Origin: Magnetococcales bacterium
GTDB taxonomy: Bacteria; Pseudomonadota; Magnetococcia; Magnetococcales; JADFYX01
Direction: 5' to 3'
DNA: 64,000 nt
Assembly: GCA_015232365.1 (NCBI GenBank)
Contig: JADFZU010000001.1
Span: 42,640 to 106,639 of the forward strand
Position 1 is the stretch's first letter, and each line of letters begins with the position of its first letter. Below the pieces are notes generated by a model. That model was not told the origin of the DNA. It was given only the letters and a program-made list of their open reading frames with translations, and ran no database searches. The translations under genes and the position numbers were made by a program. This document shows positions 18,630 to 28,944 of the stretch, piece by piece.

Positions 18630-21600
18630 TTATACCTGAGGATTAAGTATCAGATCGTGAAGTTTGCGAACTAATACTGAGAGAGGTAAATGGTCTGGTT
18701 TTTCAGTTGCTTTTATTTTGTTCAGCATCTCTTGGTAGTGACTGTTTGTTGAGGAGACCTCTTGAAGATAGCTTTGAAATGCCTCAGCTACCGACTCATT
18801 ATGCCGTTTGAAAGAGATTACACCTTCCACCAAAAATGTTCGAGTCTCCAGCAACTCTTTTCTAAGGTTTTCAATATTCATTTTGCCCCAGTTATCTCTG
18901 GGTTGAATTTTTTTAAGATTATTGTCGATCCATGATATGCCAAAAAAATCATCAATCTGTATATAGAGGTGGGCAACCGGTTCAAACTGACTGTGTAAGG
19001 ACTCTTTAATATGCAAAATTGCCATTACATCCCTGAGAAAAGGCAGAAGAACTATATTGGTAGATAACTGTTCTGGAACCCCTTTTTCTATTAACTCCCG
19101 CTTCTGTTTTTCCAATGATTTCAACTGCTCTTTAGATACTAAATCAGGTAGGGATTCCCATAAATTATTGTGAAAGGAGCGGATGATTTTTGAGTATAGA
19201 TTGATAACATCAATTGAGATACGATCTTCATCAAGGTTGGTAAGCATCCATTTTGCGAGGTGTATCGTTACCTGCTCCATCTCATCAAGAATGTTATATT
19301 TAACCTGGGCTGAAATAGCCTTACCGAGTTTGTGCACCTTACTTCTAAAGCTAGGTGCATCGATGAGGTTGTCAATTATGAGATAGGCTTTGGTCAGTAG
19401 TGCCAGAGGGTTGTTAATTCTACTTGAATGCTGAATTTTACTATACACTGAGAAGAGGTTGCCAACTCCAGTCTGGTTGATAACCTGGTTGGTAATTCGG
19501 CTGGCAATAATCTCCCGTTTCAAAAAGTGGTTTGGCAGATGGGAACCAAACCCCCGTCCTATACTTATTGGAAAATAGTCAGCTAGATGATGTTCAAAAA
19601 ATGGCAGATCTACAACATCTGATGCAAGCAGGGTTTTTTGTAAAAATAGTTTGGCATATCCCAACATAATTGCCAGCAGTGGTCTAGGCAGCCCCTTATC
19701 ATCCTTCAGCCATTCAGCCAATATTTTTGGATGGGGAATATCCTCAGCAGAGAAGTCAAGCCCGGCTTTGTTCTTTAGAATATCCAGGGCGTCAAGGTAG
19801 GTATCTCCATGTTTAATAGAGTTCAGCATATCCCGGCTAACTGCCTGGTGCTGCATATAACTATCCTCTAAGACACTATTGGCAACCTCATCGCTCAGGC
19901 TTGCGAGCATGGCGTTCCGGTCATCTTGACTCTTGATCTCACCATTTAGCATTAGGAGGTCTAAAAGGATTTTTAAATTTACCTCATGATCACTTAGATC
20001 TACACCGCCAGAGTTGTCTAGAGCATCAGTGTTGATTCGTCCAGCACCTTTTCTAGAGGCAGAGCGACTGATCTCCAACCGGCCTTTCTGGGTGATCCCA
20101 AGATTGCCACCCTCACCAATGATCAATGCTCTTACGTCAGAGCCATTAATACGCACAGAGTCGTTACTTTTATCTGATACATCCTGATGGCTTTCGTCGC
20201 TGGCTTTGATGTAGGTTCCAATACCGCCGTTATAGAGGAGGTCAACCTTTGCTTCAAGGAGGTGTTTTATAACCTCTTCTCCAGATAATGATTCAGCTTT
20301 GGTGTCCAGGAGTTTACGCAGTGTAGGGTTGAGATAAATGGATTTTGCCGTACGTTCAAAAATACCACCGCCTGAGGATATAATCTCACTGTTGTAATCA
20401 CTCCATGAGGAGCGGGGAAGGTTGAAAAGACGTTGTCGCTCAGCAAAACTGCTAGCAGTGTCTGGGGTTGGATCAAGAAAAATATGTTTATGGTTGAAAG
20501 CACCAACAAGCTTAATCTGTTTTGAGGCTAACATACCGTTGCCAAACACATCCCCTGCCATGTCACCAATTGCAACGACGCTAAATGGATCGGAGTGGAT
20601 ATCCCGGCCCAACTCAGTAAAGTGGAGAGCGATACACTCCCAGGCACCGCGGGCTGTTATACCAACTTTTTTGTGGTCGTAACCGTTGGAGCCACCAGAG
20701 GCAAAAGCATCGCCGAGCCAGAATTTGTATTCATCCTCGGCAATGTTGTTTGCAAGGTCAGAAAATGAAGCGGTCCCTTTGTCAGCGGCAACTACCAGGT
20801 ATGGGTCTTCCTTGTCGTATATTACAATATTTTCAGGGTGGACTACTCTCTCTTCAACACGGTTATCTGTAATATCCAGCAAGGCACGGATGAAAATTTT
20901 GTACTGTGTGGCAATCCAATCTTTCTGTTGATTTTTTGCTATCTCTTCCAAGCGTGGAATGACAAACCCACCTTTAGCACCAAGGGGTACAATGATGGCA
21001 TTTTTAACCATCTGGGTTTTCATGAGGCCAAGAACTTCGGTTCGGTAATCTTCCAAGCGGTCAGAAAAACGTAGACCGCCCCTTGCAACTTTACCGCCTC
21101 TAAGATGGATACCTTCGACATGTGGAGCAAAGACAAAAATTTCCCGCCATGGTCTTGGAGTTGGCATTTTATCAATTTTTGCACAATCAATCTTAAATGC
21201 AATAGCGGTTGGTGTAGGGGTCTGGAAATAGTTGGTACGCAATGCTGAGTTGACAATGTTTGCCAAACCACGAAGTACCTGGTCATCTTGCAGGTTGACA
21301 ACTTCTGCTAAAGCGGACTCTATTAACCCTGTCAGGTTGTCAAATGCCTTGTTACGATTTTTGATCTCAGGGTCAAAGCGAGTGAGGAATAGATTGAGAA
21401 TAAGTCCGGCTAAATGGTGGTGCTGGAGTAGCACACGGTTGATTTTAATTGCTGATAGCTCAGGGTTGATCTGGAGTTGATACTGCCGGAGGCTCTGAAT
21501 AAGGGACATCTCCCGATGGTCCAACCCCTCTAACAGAACCAACTGATTGAGTTCATCGTCAAGGAGAGTGTCGCAACGTAATGCATTGAGAGCTTCACGA

Positions 21601-23480
21601 AACCGTTCAGCCTGATCGTAGAGTTTAGCCCGGTCTCTGCTGTTGCCGCCAACCTCAAAGCGTTGAATAATGGTTGGACGATTTTCACTGTTGGTTATTG
21701 TTGATGATAACTCGTGGAGGCAGGTAATACCGAAATTGTCGAAAGTTTGAATCATTTTTGTTAACTCCACCGCTTTGGTGGAGAAAAGTTTTACATAGGT
21801 TCTGCCAGATTTGTGACGAATCAGCCTTGATGCAAATGGTTTTTTTCCCTGCATGGACTCAATAATTTGAATATCTTTTGCCGCTTGCTTTGGCAAAGTT
21901 GCCTCTTTATATATCGGCTCAAAGAGTTTTCTATATTTATTGTAGTAATCTAGAGCCTGCTTTTGGTGATGGTTTGCCAAGAGGGTTTTTCTTAATCCAT
22001 CATCCCAAGTCATCACCAGTTCATCAATCTCATCCCGTACTTGTGCCGGATCAAAGTTTTGTGGTTTTTTTGGGTTATGGTTGGCGTAACAGACTATAAA
22101 AAATAGAGTACCACTCTCTGATACATTTATTGAGGTGATAGGGCTGTTCAGATGTTTTGATAGAGTTGCTGCCACCTGCTCCTCAAGATGGGCAGTATAG
22201 CGGTTTCTGGAGATGGTGGTTAAAATTGAGATATAGTTGCCTTTTTGACCCAGCCTGGCACTTATGCAGATATCTATATCACTCTGCATTTTTACAATGT
22301 TGCTAATTTGCTCAGTTAATATCTCTGGCTCAGAATAGAAAAGTTCTCGCAGGGGCATTCTATCAAAGAGACTGCGAAACTCATGGCGGAGATAGGAGCC
22401 TTTTGTATAGCCTGATAACTCCAGGGTTTTATTAAGTCTCTCTGATAGAATTGGAACTATGGATGCACGGCTACCATGGGCCGTGCGTGAGAAGCGACCC
22501 AATACCAGTAACACTTCATAGGTTCCAGGTATTTCACCTTTATGACGAATGGTGAAAAAATCCACACCTTCCGAATCATAGATAATAGATTGGCCGTGTT
22601 GACAATACTCCATCGCTACCCCCTCGCTTTGTGCCGAGGTGGGGTTGGAGATGATTTTTTCAATCTCTTGACGTAGACACGGGGTTATCTGGTCTAACAT
22701 GGCGTTTGTGTCGGTGCCACGGAAAATACCAAGAGCGTTCTGGGTTTTGTTGTGGCTCAGGATGCTCTTGGTTTGGCTATAGCTCTGTAGACCCATGAAG
22801 ACAAAATTATTATCCAGTGTCCAGCGGAGAAAGTTGCTATCCATCATTCGGCCAGCTTTTGCTAATTCTTCAGCCTCATTTTGAATTATAGTGGTCATCT
22901 TTGTGAAGTCGTCCACCGATTTTTTAACCGAGGTCATGGTGGCTGACAGATCTGCACACATTTTTTTAAGGTTTTTTTTGTCCTGCATGGTTTCAATAAG
23001 GATGAATAGAATCATCTCTTGTTGAAAATCTGCTGGAGCTTTACTGCTGCTCGACTCTCTCTCTCCAAGTAGCTCAAGGATTTTCCCAGACTTATCACGT
23101 TTTACAGAAAATGTGGTGTGGGTTTGGGCGTAGACGGTGTTACCACTTTTTTTTATATAGTTACGTAATGTTGCAAGTATAAATGGGGTGTCTGTAAGGT
23201 GGATCAGGGTTTGGGTCTCTTCTGTCTCGGGAACCAATGTAACCTGAACCTTGACCTCTTCAGTCTGGCTGCTTGGAGGCTTTTGAAAAAATTTAAATAG
23301 ATTTGCCAATACAGTTTTAGTCTGCCAGTCACGGGTTTCATCTACTGGCGAACAGAGCATATCTGTTAAAATAAGTTTTAAAAACCGGTTGAGTATGGGC
23401 CAGTCTGTTTTAGGAACTAGAGTTTCTGTCTCCTTGATTAGATTCTCAATAACAGAACTTGACTCAATAGAAGCACTCAT
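18630..23480 (-). CDS. Large (~180 kDa) NAD-dependent glutamate dehydrogenase
   Basis: 1616 aa; RGGLRFSDRLEDYRTEVLGLMKTQMVKNAIIVPLGAKGGFVIP, GDMAGDVFGNGMLAS, YNGGIGTYIKAS, GEGGNLGITQKGRLE. Confidence 0.95.
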   Translation of the reverse strand: MSASIESSSVIENLIKETETLVPKTDWPILNRFLKLILTDMLCSPVDETRDWQTKTVLANLFKFFQKPPSSQTEEVKVQVTLVPETEETQTLIHLTDTPFILATLRNYIKKSGNTVYAQTHTTFSVKRDKSGKILELLGERESSSSKAPADFQQEMILFILIETMQDKKNLKKMCADLSATMTSVKKSVDDFTKMTTIIQNEAEELAKAGRMMDSNFLRWTLDNNFVFMGLQSYSQTKSILSHNKTQNALGIFRGTDTNAMLDQITPCLRQEIEKIISNPTSAQSEGVAMEYCQHGQSIIYDSEGVDFFTIRHKGEIPGTYEVLLVLGRFSRTAHGSRASIVPILSERLNKTLELSGYTKGSYLRHEFRSLFDRMPLRELFYSEPEILTEQISNIVKMQSDIDICISARLGQKGNYISILTTISRNRYTAHLEEQVAATLSKHLNSPITSINVSESGTLFFIVCYANHNPKKPQNFDPAQVRDEIDELVMTWDDGLRKTLLANHHQKQALDYYNKYRKLFEPIYKEATLPKQAAKDIQIIESMQGKKPFASRLIRHKSGRTYVKLFSTKAVELTKMIQTFDNFGITCLHELSSTITNSENRPTIIQRFEVGGNSRDRAKLYDQAERFREALNALRCDTLLDDELNQLVLLEGLDHREMSLIQSLRQYQLQINPELSAIKINRVLLQHHHLAGLILNLFLTRFDPEIKNRNKAFDNLTGLIESALAEVVNLQDDQVLRGLANIVNSALRTNYFQTPTPTAIAFKIDCAKIDKMPTPRPWREIFVFAPHVEGIHLRGGKVARGGLRFSDRLEDYRTEVLGLMKTQMVKNAIIVPLGAKGGFVIPRLEEIAKNQQKDWIATQYKIFIRALLDITDNRVEERVVHPENIVIYDKEDPYLVVAADKGTASFSDLANNIAEDEYKFWLGDAFASGGSNGYDHKKVGITARGAWECIALHFTELGRDIHSDPFSVVAIGDMAGDVFGNGMLASKQIKLVGAFNHKHIFLDPTPDTASSFAERQRLFNLPRSSWSDYNSEIISSGGGIFERTAKSIYLNPTLRKLLDTKAESLSGEEVIKHLLEAKVDLLYNGGIGTYIKASDESHQDVSDKSNDSVRINGSDVRALIIGEGGNLGITQKGRLEISRSASRKGAGRINTDALDNSGGVDLSDHEVNLKILLDLLMLNGEIKSQDDRNAMLASLSDEVANSVLEDSYMQHQAVSRDMLNSIKHGDTYLDALDILKNKAGLDFSAEDIPHPKILAEWLKDDKGLPRPLLAIMLGYAKLFLQKTLLASDVVDLPFFEHHLADYFPISIGRGFGSHLPNHFLKREIIASRITNQVINQTGVGNLFSVYSKIQHSSRINNPLALLTKAYLIIDNLIDAPSFRSKVHKLGKAISAQVKYNILDEMEQVTIHLAKWMLTNLDEDRISIDVINLYSKIIRSFHNNLWESLPDLVSKEQLKSLEKQKRELIEKGVPEQLSTNIVLLPFLRDVMAILHIKESLHSQFEPVAHLYIQIDDFFGISWIDNNLKKIQPRDNWGKMNIENLRKELLETRTFLVEGVISFKRHNESVAEAFQSYLQEVSSTNSHYQEMLNKIKATEKPDHLPLSVLVRKLHDLILNPQV

Positions 23481-23520
23481 AACAAGCTATAAACCTTTAT
23501 GATTTTGCGAGGAAGAGAGT

Positions 23521-23550
23521 AAAAAGCCGGGCCGGATGACCGGCCCGGTT
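23521..23550 (-). terminator. Intrinsic terminator (minus strand) downstream of the DUF465-like gene
   Basis: On the minus strand: AACCGGGCCGGTCATCCGGCCCGGCTTTTT; GC-rich perfect stem plus T-tract. Confidence 0.85.
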
Positions 23551-23573
23551 GGTTGTTTGATTCTTGGCAGGGT

Positions 23574-23795
23574 TTACCCTGTATGTATGGACAAAATGCC
23601 AGCCATTTTGTCTTTTAATAAAAGTTTCTCTTTTTTAAGTTTATCCAGTTTGAATTTGTCCATGGTCCTGCCATCATTATCAACTTTACTCTTTATAGAT
23701 TGATATTGGTCGTGCAGGTTACGGAACTGTTCATCTGTCTCCAGAAGCTCTTGAACCGCTTGTAGCTGATCCTCGAACATAAAATACTCCTCCAT
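23574..23795 (-). CDS. YdcH/DUF465-like small protein
   Basis: ELLETDEQFRNLHDQYQSIKSKVDNDGRTMDKFKLDKLKKEKLLLKDKMAGIL. Confidence 0.75.
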   Translation of the reverse strand: MEEYFMFEDQLQAVQELLETDEQFRNLHDQYQSIKSKVDNDGRTMDKFKLDKLKKEKLLLKDKMAGILSIHTG

Positions 23796-23905
23796 AAAAT
23801 TAAGAACAAGAATATTGTTAACTAGTATATGAATGACACATTTAGAGCATAATACTATGTAATTCGTTAAATATCTGGGTGAATTAAGTTAAAAACCAAT
23901 TTTTT

Positions 23906-24409
23906 TTATTCAATAAGCTCCTCTCCAGCGGGATCTATAGGCATGTTTCCGTCTCTACCCAGTTTAACAGCCTCTTGGGCCAGCAGGTCAACAGTTTCAT
24001 TTTCTGGCTGTCCAGAGTGGCCTTTTACCCACCTCCACTCTACATCATGTTGCTTGCAAACCGTATCTAATCTTTTCCAAAGGTCGGCATTTTTTACAGA
24101 TTTTTTGTCGGCTTTACGCCAACCACGTTTTTTCCAGTTATGAATCCATTTGGTAATACCATCTTTGACATAGATTGAATCTGTTGTCAGAATGGCCTTG
24201 CATGGTCTTTTTAATGTCTCTAAGGCATGGATGGCAGCTAACATCTCCATCCTGTTGTTGGTGGTGTGCGGGGCATACCCAGAAAGTTGCTTTTCTGCCT
24301 CTCCAAAGCGGAGCAGTACACCCCAACCGCCTGGACCAGGATTGCCGGAGCAGGCTCCATCGGTATATATTATGACAGACTGTTTTGTTGTTTTTTTTGA
24401 GTCGTCCAA
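23906..24409 (-). CDS. rnhA: Ribonuclease HI
   Basis: [73 protein letters not shown]. Confidence 0.96.
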   Translation of the reverse strand: MDDSKKTTKQSVIIYTDGACSGNPGPGGWGVLLRFGEAEKQLSGYAPHTTNNRMEMLAAIHALETLKRPCKAILTTDSIYVKDGITKWIHNWKKRGWRKADKKSVKNADLWKRLDTVCKQHDVEWRWVKGHSGQPENETVDLLAQEAVKLGRDGNMPIDPAGEELIE

Positions 24410-24529
24410 GTTTTTCTGTCCCCTCTGGTATCTTTCTTAACCATGGATATTATAGATTACGGAGTTGGTTCACAAAGAAAATTTTTTATTAATCATTATG
24501 ATGTTGAAGTTGCAATAAAAGGAGTTTAA

Positions 24530-25540
24530 ATGGCCAAGGTATTAGTTACAGGTGCGGCTGGATTTATTGGATCTAACCTTTCAGGGCGTTTGTTGGATAG
24601 AGGAGATACGGTTGTCGGTCTTGATAATTTAAACTCCTATTATGATGTAAACCTTAAAAAAGCTCGTTTATCCAGGCTGGAGGGGCGTGATGGTTTTCTT
24701 CATGTAAATATGGATCTGGAAGATAGAAATGGAATTGCGGAACTTTTTGCCAAGGAAAAATTTGATATGGCAGTTAATTTAGCCGCCCAGGCTGGGGTAA
24801 GATACTCCATTGATAACCCTCTGGCCTATGTTGACTCCAATATGGTTGGTTTTGCCCATCTGTTAGAGGGGTGCCGTCACAGCAAGGTAAAACACTTTGT
24901 CTTTGCCTCCTCATCTTCGGTCTATGGTGCTAATACCAATATGCCTTTTTCGGTCCATAATAATGTTGACCACCCTCTATCTTTATACGCTGCATCTAAA
25001 AAGGCCAACGAATTAATGGCCCACACCTATGCTCACTTATTTAGGATTCCGGTTACCGGATTACGTTTTTTTACCGTTTATGGACCTTGGGGACGGCCCG
25101 ATATGGCTCTCTATCTTTTTACCAAGGCGATGTTGGCTGGGGAAAAGATAAATGTCTTTAATAATGGCAAGATGCGTCGTGATTTTACCTACATTGATGA
25201 TATTGTTGAAGGGGTGATCAGGGTGTTGGACAAGATTCCTGCCCCGAACCCAAACTGGGACAGTGATAAGCCAGATCCGGCAACGAGCAAAGCACCTTAT
25301 AGAATCTACAATATTGGTAACAATAAGCAGGTAGATTTGATGAGTTATATCAGAGCGTTAGAAGAGTCTCTAGGGATTGAGGCCAAGATGAATATGATGG
25401 AGATGCAGCCTGGCGATGTTCCGGCTACCTGGGCCAACGTTGATGATCTTGTTGCAGATGTAGGTTTTAAACCGCAAACCACAGTTAAAGAAGGCATCAA
25501 CCGTTTTGTTGAGTGGTATCGGGAGTATCACAAAATATAA
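24530..25540 (+). CDS. NAD-dependent epimerase, UDP-glucuronate 4-epimerase type
   Basis: VLVTGAAGFIGSNLSGRLLDRGDTVVGLDNLNSYYDVNLKKARL, SSSSVYGANTNMPFS, SLYAASKKANELMAHTY, RFFTVYGPWGRPDMAL. Confidence 0.9.
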   Translation: MAKVLVTGAAGFIGSNLSGRLLDRGDTVVGLDNLNSYYDVNLKKARLSRLEGRDGFLHVNMDLEDRNGIAELFAKEKFDMAVNLAAQAGVRYSIDNPLAYVDSNMVGFAHLLEGCRHSKVKHFVFASSSSVYGANTNMPFSVHNNVDHPLSLYAASKKANELMAHTYAHLFRIPVTGLRFFTVYGPWGRPDMALYLFTKAMLAGEKINVFNNGKMRRDFTYIDDIVEGVIRVLDKIPAPNPNWDSDKPDPATSKAPYRIYNIGNNKQVDLMSYIRALEESLGIEAKMNMMEMQPGDVPATWANVDDLVADVGFKPQTTVKEGINRFVEWYREYHKI

Positions 25541-25562
25541 AAGCCTGCAAAGGAGCATTTAG

Positions 25563-26726
25563 GTGAGCAAGAAGGGAAGAGTCAAGGCTGCTGTAGGTAA
25601 AAAAAACCAAGAAAACAGCAAATCCTGGCAGTTTGAAAATGCCCCTGATGTACTGTTTACAGTAAATAGAAAGCATCGAATTATATTGATGAACCGGGAG
25701 ATGTCTGGCTATAGCCCTAAACAGGCATTAGGGCTGGACTCTGCACTTCTTTTTCCTAAACGGATAAGTAGCTGGTACCAGAGAAAGCTCAAAAGGGCTT
25801 TTGCCAAGCGTGATGTGGTAAGTTTCCAATTCTCAACTGAGGATTCAGTCTGGTGGGAGATCAGAATTGTTCCGGTACGTCATGATAATATAGTGGTTGA
25901 AGCCTTGGTAATCTGTTCAGATGTGACAGAAAGAAGGATTAGACACGCTCAAGCCATTCGTCACGCCAGACTGGCTACTATTGGAGTTCTCTCTGCTGGT
26001 GTTGCCCATGAAATCAACAACCCTAATGGAGCCAATCTATTTAATGCCTCGCTACTTTCTAAAGCTTGGGCTGACTTGCTACCAATTTTGGAGAGTTACC
26101 ATCAAGAGCATGGTGAGTTTTCTATAGCCAATTTGCAATATTCAGAAGCCAGGGAGATGCTCCCTACAGTTATTTCTGAAATATCCGGTAACACTGAACG
26201 GATTCGTAATATTGTTGACAGCTTAAAACACCTGGCTGGTCAGGATGATGAAAAGCTTGATGAGCAGGTCAGTATAAATAAAACCATGCGCTCTGCTATG
26301 ATGATCCTCAACCATAAGGTGAAAAAACATACAGACAGCTTTACACTCTCTCTTGGTAAATCAATACCTAAGATAACTGGTAACTCCCGGCAGTTGGAAC
26401 AAGTTTTTATCAACATAGTTTTAAATGCTTTACAATCTCTTCCTGGCCGGAAAAGTGAGGTTGTGGTTAAAACCAGTTACGACAAAAAAAAACAGCAGGT
26501 GGTCTTGGTGGTTGAGGATGAAGGTTGTGGGGTTGCTTTAGAGAATAAAGGCCGTTTAACTGAACCATTCTTTACTACAAAAATAAATACTGGTGGAACC
26601 GGGTTGGGGTTGTCAATCTCCAACTTGATTATCTTGAAACATGGTGGAAAAATCCATTTTGAAGCCAGGAAAATTGTAGGAACAGAGGTTACAGTCTCTT
26701 TTCCTGTCCATGGTACTGGAGAGTAA
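25563..26726 (+). CDS. PAS-domain sensor histidine kinase (soluble)
   Basis: PAS-like N-terminus, H-box VLSAGVAHEINNPNGANLFN, ATPase domain VFINIVLNALQSLP, EDEGCGV, GGTGLGLSIS; no TM segment. Confidence 0.9.
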   Translation: MSKKGRVKAAVGKKNQENSKSWQFENAPDVLFTVNRKHRIILMNREMSGYSPKQALGLDSALLFPKRISSWYQRKLKRAFAKRDVVSFQFSTEDSVWWEIRIVPVRHDNIVVEALVICSDVTERRIRHAQAIRHARLATIGVLSAGVAHEINNPNGANLFNASLLSKAWADLLPILESYHQEHGEFSIANLQYSEAREMLPTVISEISGNTERIRNIVDSLKHLAGQDDEKLDEQVSINKTMRSAMMILNHKVKKHTDSFTLSLGKSIPKITGNSRQLEQVFINIVLNALQSLPGRKSEVVVKTSYDKKKQQVVLVVEDEGCGVALENKGRLTEPFFTTKINTGGTGLGLSISNLIILKHGGKIHFEARKIVGTEVTVSFPVHGTGE

Positions 26727-28155
26727 ATTGGCTGGCGAAATTCCCCAAGGAACCCCACGGATATTATTGGTAGATGATGATAAATCGGTGATTTTTAGCA
26801 CCTCTACAATATTGCGTGTTTCTGGGTTTGCTCAGGTTGAATATCTAACTGATAGCCGGGATGTTATGGGGTTTCTGGGGGCCAACAATGTAGACATCTT
26901 GATCTTAGATCTGTTTATGCCCCACCTCTCAGGGGAGCAGCTTCTGCCAGAAATCCGACGACACCATCCTAACCTGCCAATAGTTGTCATGACCGCATCT
27001 GATGAGGTAGAGATAGCTGTTTTCTGTATGAAAAACGGTGCGTTTGATTTTTTGGTGAAACCTGTAGATGAAAACCGCTTTATTACCACGGTCAATAAAG
27101 CTTTGGAGGTGAGAAATCTGCGACGGCAGGTAGATGAACTAAAACGGTCCCTGCTCACAGGGTATCTTGAAAATGAGTCGGCATTTGCTGACATTGTGAC
27201 CGGTAGCCAAAAAATGCGTGCTATATTTCAATATATGACCTCCGTAGCTTCGTCATCAGAGCCGGTCATGATCACTGGTGAAACAGGTGTAGGTAAAGAG
27301 TTGATTGCCAAATCCATGCATTTGGCAAGTGGCCGTCTTGGTGAGATGGTATCTCTGAATATAGCTGGTCTGGATGATGCCCTGTTCTCTGATACTCTGT
27401 TTGGTCATCGTAAAGGGGCTTTTTCTGGTGCTACAAAAAATCGTCAGGGAATGATTCGTCGTGCCCAAGGAGGGACACTGTTCTTGGATGAGGTTGGTGA
27501 CCTTGACCCCCAGTCTCAGGTTAAGCTGTTACGGCTGCTGCAAGAACGTATCTACTATCCACTTGGGGCAGATGTGCCATTGGTTTCTGATGCTCATATT
27601 CTCTGTGCAACCAATCAAAACCTGCGGAAGTTGATGGAAGATGGGCGGTTTAGAGCTGATCTATATTTTCGTCTTAGTGTTCACGAGATAGTTGTGCCGC
27701 CACTGCGAGAACGATCAGAAGATATTCCTCTATTAACCAACCATTTTTTGGAGTTAGCCGCAAACTCCCTGAACAAACCGCAGCCAACACCGCCACCAGA
27801 GCTATACACGCTTCTTGCATCTTACCATTTTCCAGGCAATATTAGAGAGTTGCGTTCTATGATTTTTGATGGGGTAGCCCGACACAAATCAGGTGTACTC
27901 TCCATGGAGCGGTTTCGGCATTTGATTCACGAGCGTAGAGGTGCCGGTTCTCCCAACAGCCATAGTGCTGTGGTAGCTGAAGGAGAAGAGAGTGGTTATA
28001 TTTTTCCTGGCGTACTGCCTACCTTTAAAGAGGTTGAAGGGATTTTACTTAAAGAGGCTCTTCTGCGAGCCAAAGGCAATCAAGGTATAGCTGCTGGTTT
28101 CTTGGGAATATCCCGTCAAGCACTTAACCAGCGGTTACGGAAAAAAAAGTTATAA
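26710..28155 (+). CDS. Sigma54-dependent response regulator (receiver, AAA+, Fis HTH)
   Basis: ILLVDDDKS, ILDLFMPHLSG, GETGVGKELIAKSMH, HRKGAFSGATKNRQGMIRRAQGGTLFLDEV, C-terminal GNQGIAAGFLGISRQALNQRLRKK. Confidence 0.95.
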   Translation: MVLESKLAGEIPQGTPRILLVDDDKSVIFSTSTILRVSGFAQVEYLTDSRDVMGFLGANNVDILILDLFMPHLSGEQLLPEIRRHHPNLPIVVMTASDEVEIAVFCMKNGAFDFLVKPVDENRFITTVNKALEVRNLRRQVDELKRSLLTGYLENESAFADIVTGSQKMRAIFQYMTSVASSSEPVMITGETGVGKELIAKSMHLASGRLGEMVSLNIAGLDDALFSDTLFGHRKGAFSGATKNRQGMIRRAQGGTLFLDEVGDLDPQSQVKLLRLLQERIYYPLGADVPLVSDAHILCATNQNLRKLMEDGRFRADLYFRLSVHEIVVPPLRERSEDIPLLTNHFLELAANSLNKPQPTPPPELYTLLASYHFPGNIRELRSMIFDGVARHKSGVLSMERFRHLIHERRGAGSPNSHSAVVAEGEESGYIFPGVLPTFKEVEGILLKEALLRAKGNQGIAAGFLGISRQALNQRLRKKKL

Positions 28156-28527
28156 TAAATCAGCTCTATCTCCTGAAATTTTCTGTTTGTTATTAACTCC
28201 TCAGCAAAAATATCAACCTATAAACATAACTTTTATTATTTTGTTTTTTTTGAAAGGGTGCAATTTTGGTTGCAGGTGTTAATACTTAGGCATTAACCAT
28301 ACCTATATGTTTTAAAAGCAATAAATACTGAACACCTTCTTTTACCTGAAAGCATTCAAGCACCCTTTTGATTTAAGGGTCTGTTTTGTATTAACTAAAC
28401 ATCATCCTGTTTTTAAATATAAACATAAGTAAAATTTAGAGTGGTATCTATTTTGCTATGTATATTAAGTGAGAACGGTATTGGCACTTCTTAATATTGA
28501 CTTTTTTTAAGAGGAGTTTCTTGAAAA

Positions 28528-28944
28528 ATGTTACAAACATATAAAATAGCTGAGGGAGCTGAACCCAATGTTGTCAGGTTGGTATCCTATGGGGCTTTTA
28601 CCGAGGAAGGTTTGCTTTTTTTAGACGAATTTGAACAGACACTATTCTCTCTATCAAAAAATTTCAGTGGTGATGAAGAAGAGGTGTGGCAGTGGCTTTC
28701 TAATTCAATGGCACAGTTTAGAGATGATGCCGCTCAACTCAAACTCGATGATGTAGTTTATTTAGCATCAGAGTTAGCAAGAGTGTGTGATATCAGGCAA
28801 GGAGGTTGTGAACAGTTGGGGGTGCATACGCTATACCTGGTCCATGCCGCATTAAGCCAATTACGATTTTTGTTATCCCCATCCAAGGATGGAGCCTGTG
28901 AAAACTCTTTGCGGATAATATCAACTCTTATGCATGATTTGTAA
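28528..28944 (+). CDS. Hypothetical helical protein upstream of the CheX-like gene
   Basis: 138 aa ORF; stop codon directly abuts the ATG of the next gene (TAAATG); helical, HPt-like composition but no diagnostic motif. Confidence 0.65.
   Translation: MLQTYKIAEGAEPNVVRLVSYGAFTEEGLLFLDEFEQTLFSLSKNFSGDEEEVWQWLSNSMAQFRDDAAQLKLDDVVYLASELARVCDIRQGGCEQLGVHTLYLVHAALSQLRFLLSPSKDGACENSLRIISTLMHDL

Noticed and set aside
26832-27194. Minus-strand 120-aa ORF within the sigma54 activator
   Set aside because: Entirely antisense to receiver-domain coding sequence; no recognisable motif.
28440-28527. Possible sigma54 promoter (TTGGCACTTCTTAATATTGA) upstream of the 28528 gene
   Set aside because: The distance between the TGGCAC-like and TTGA elements does not fit the strict -24/-12 spacing and the -12 GC is missing.
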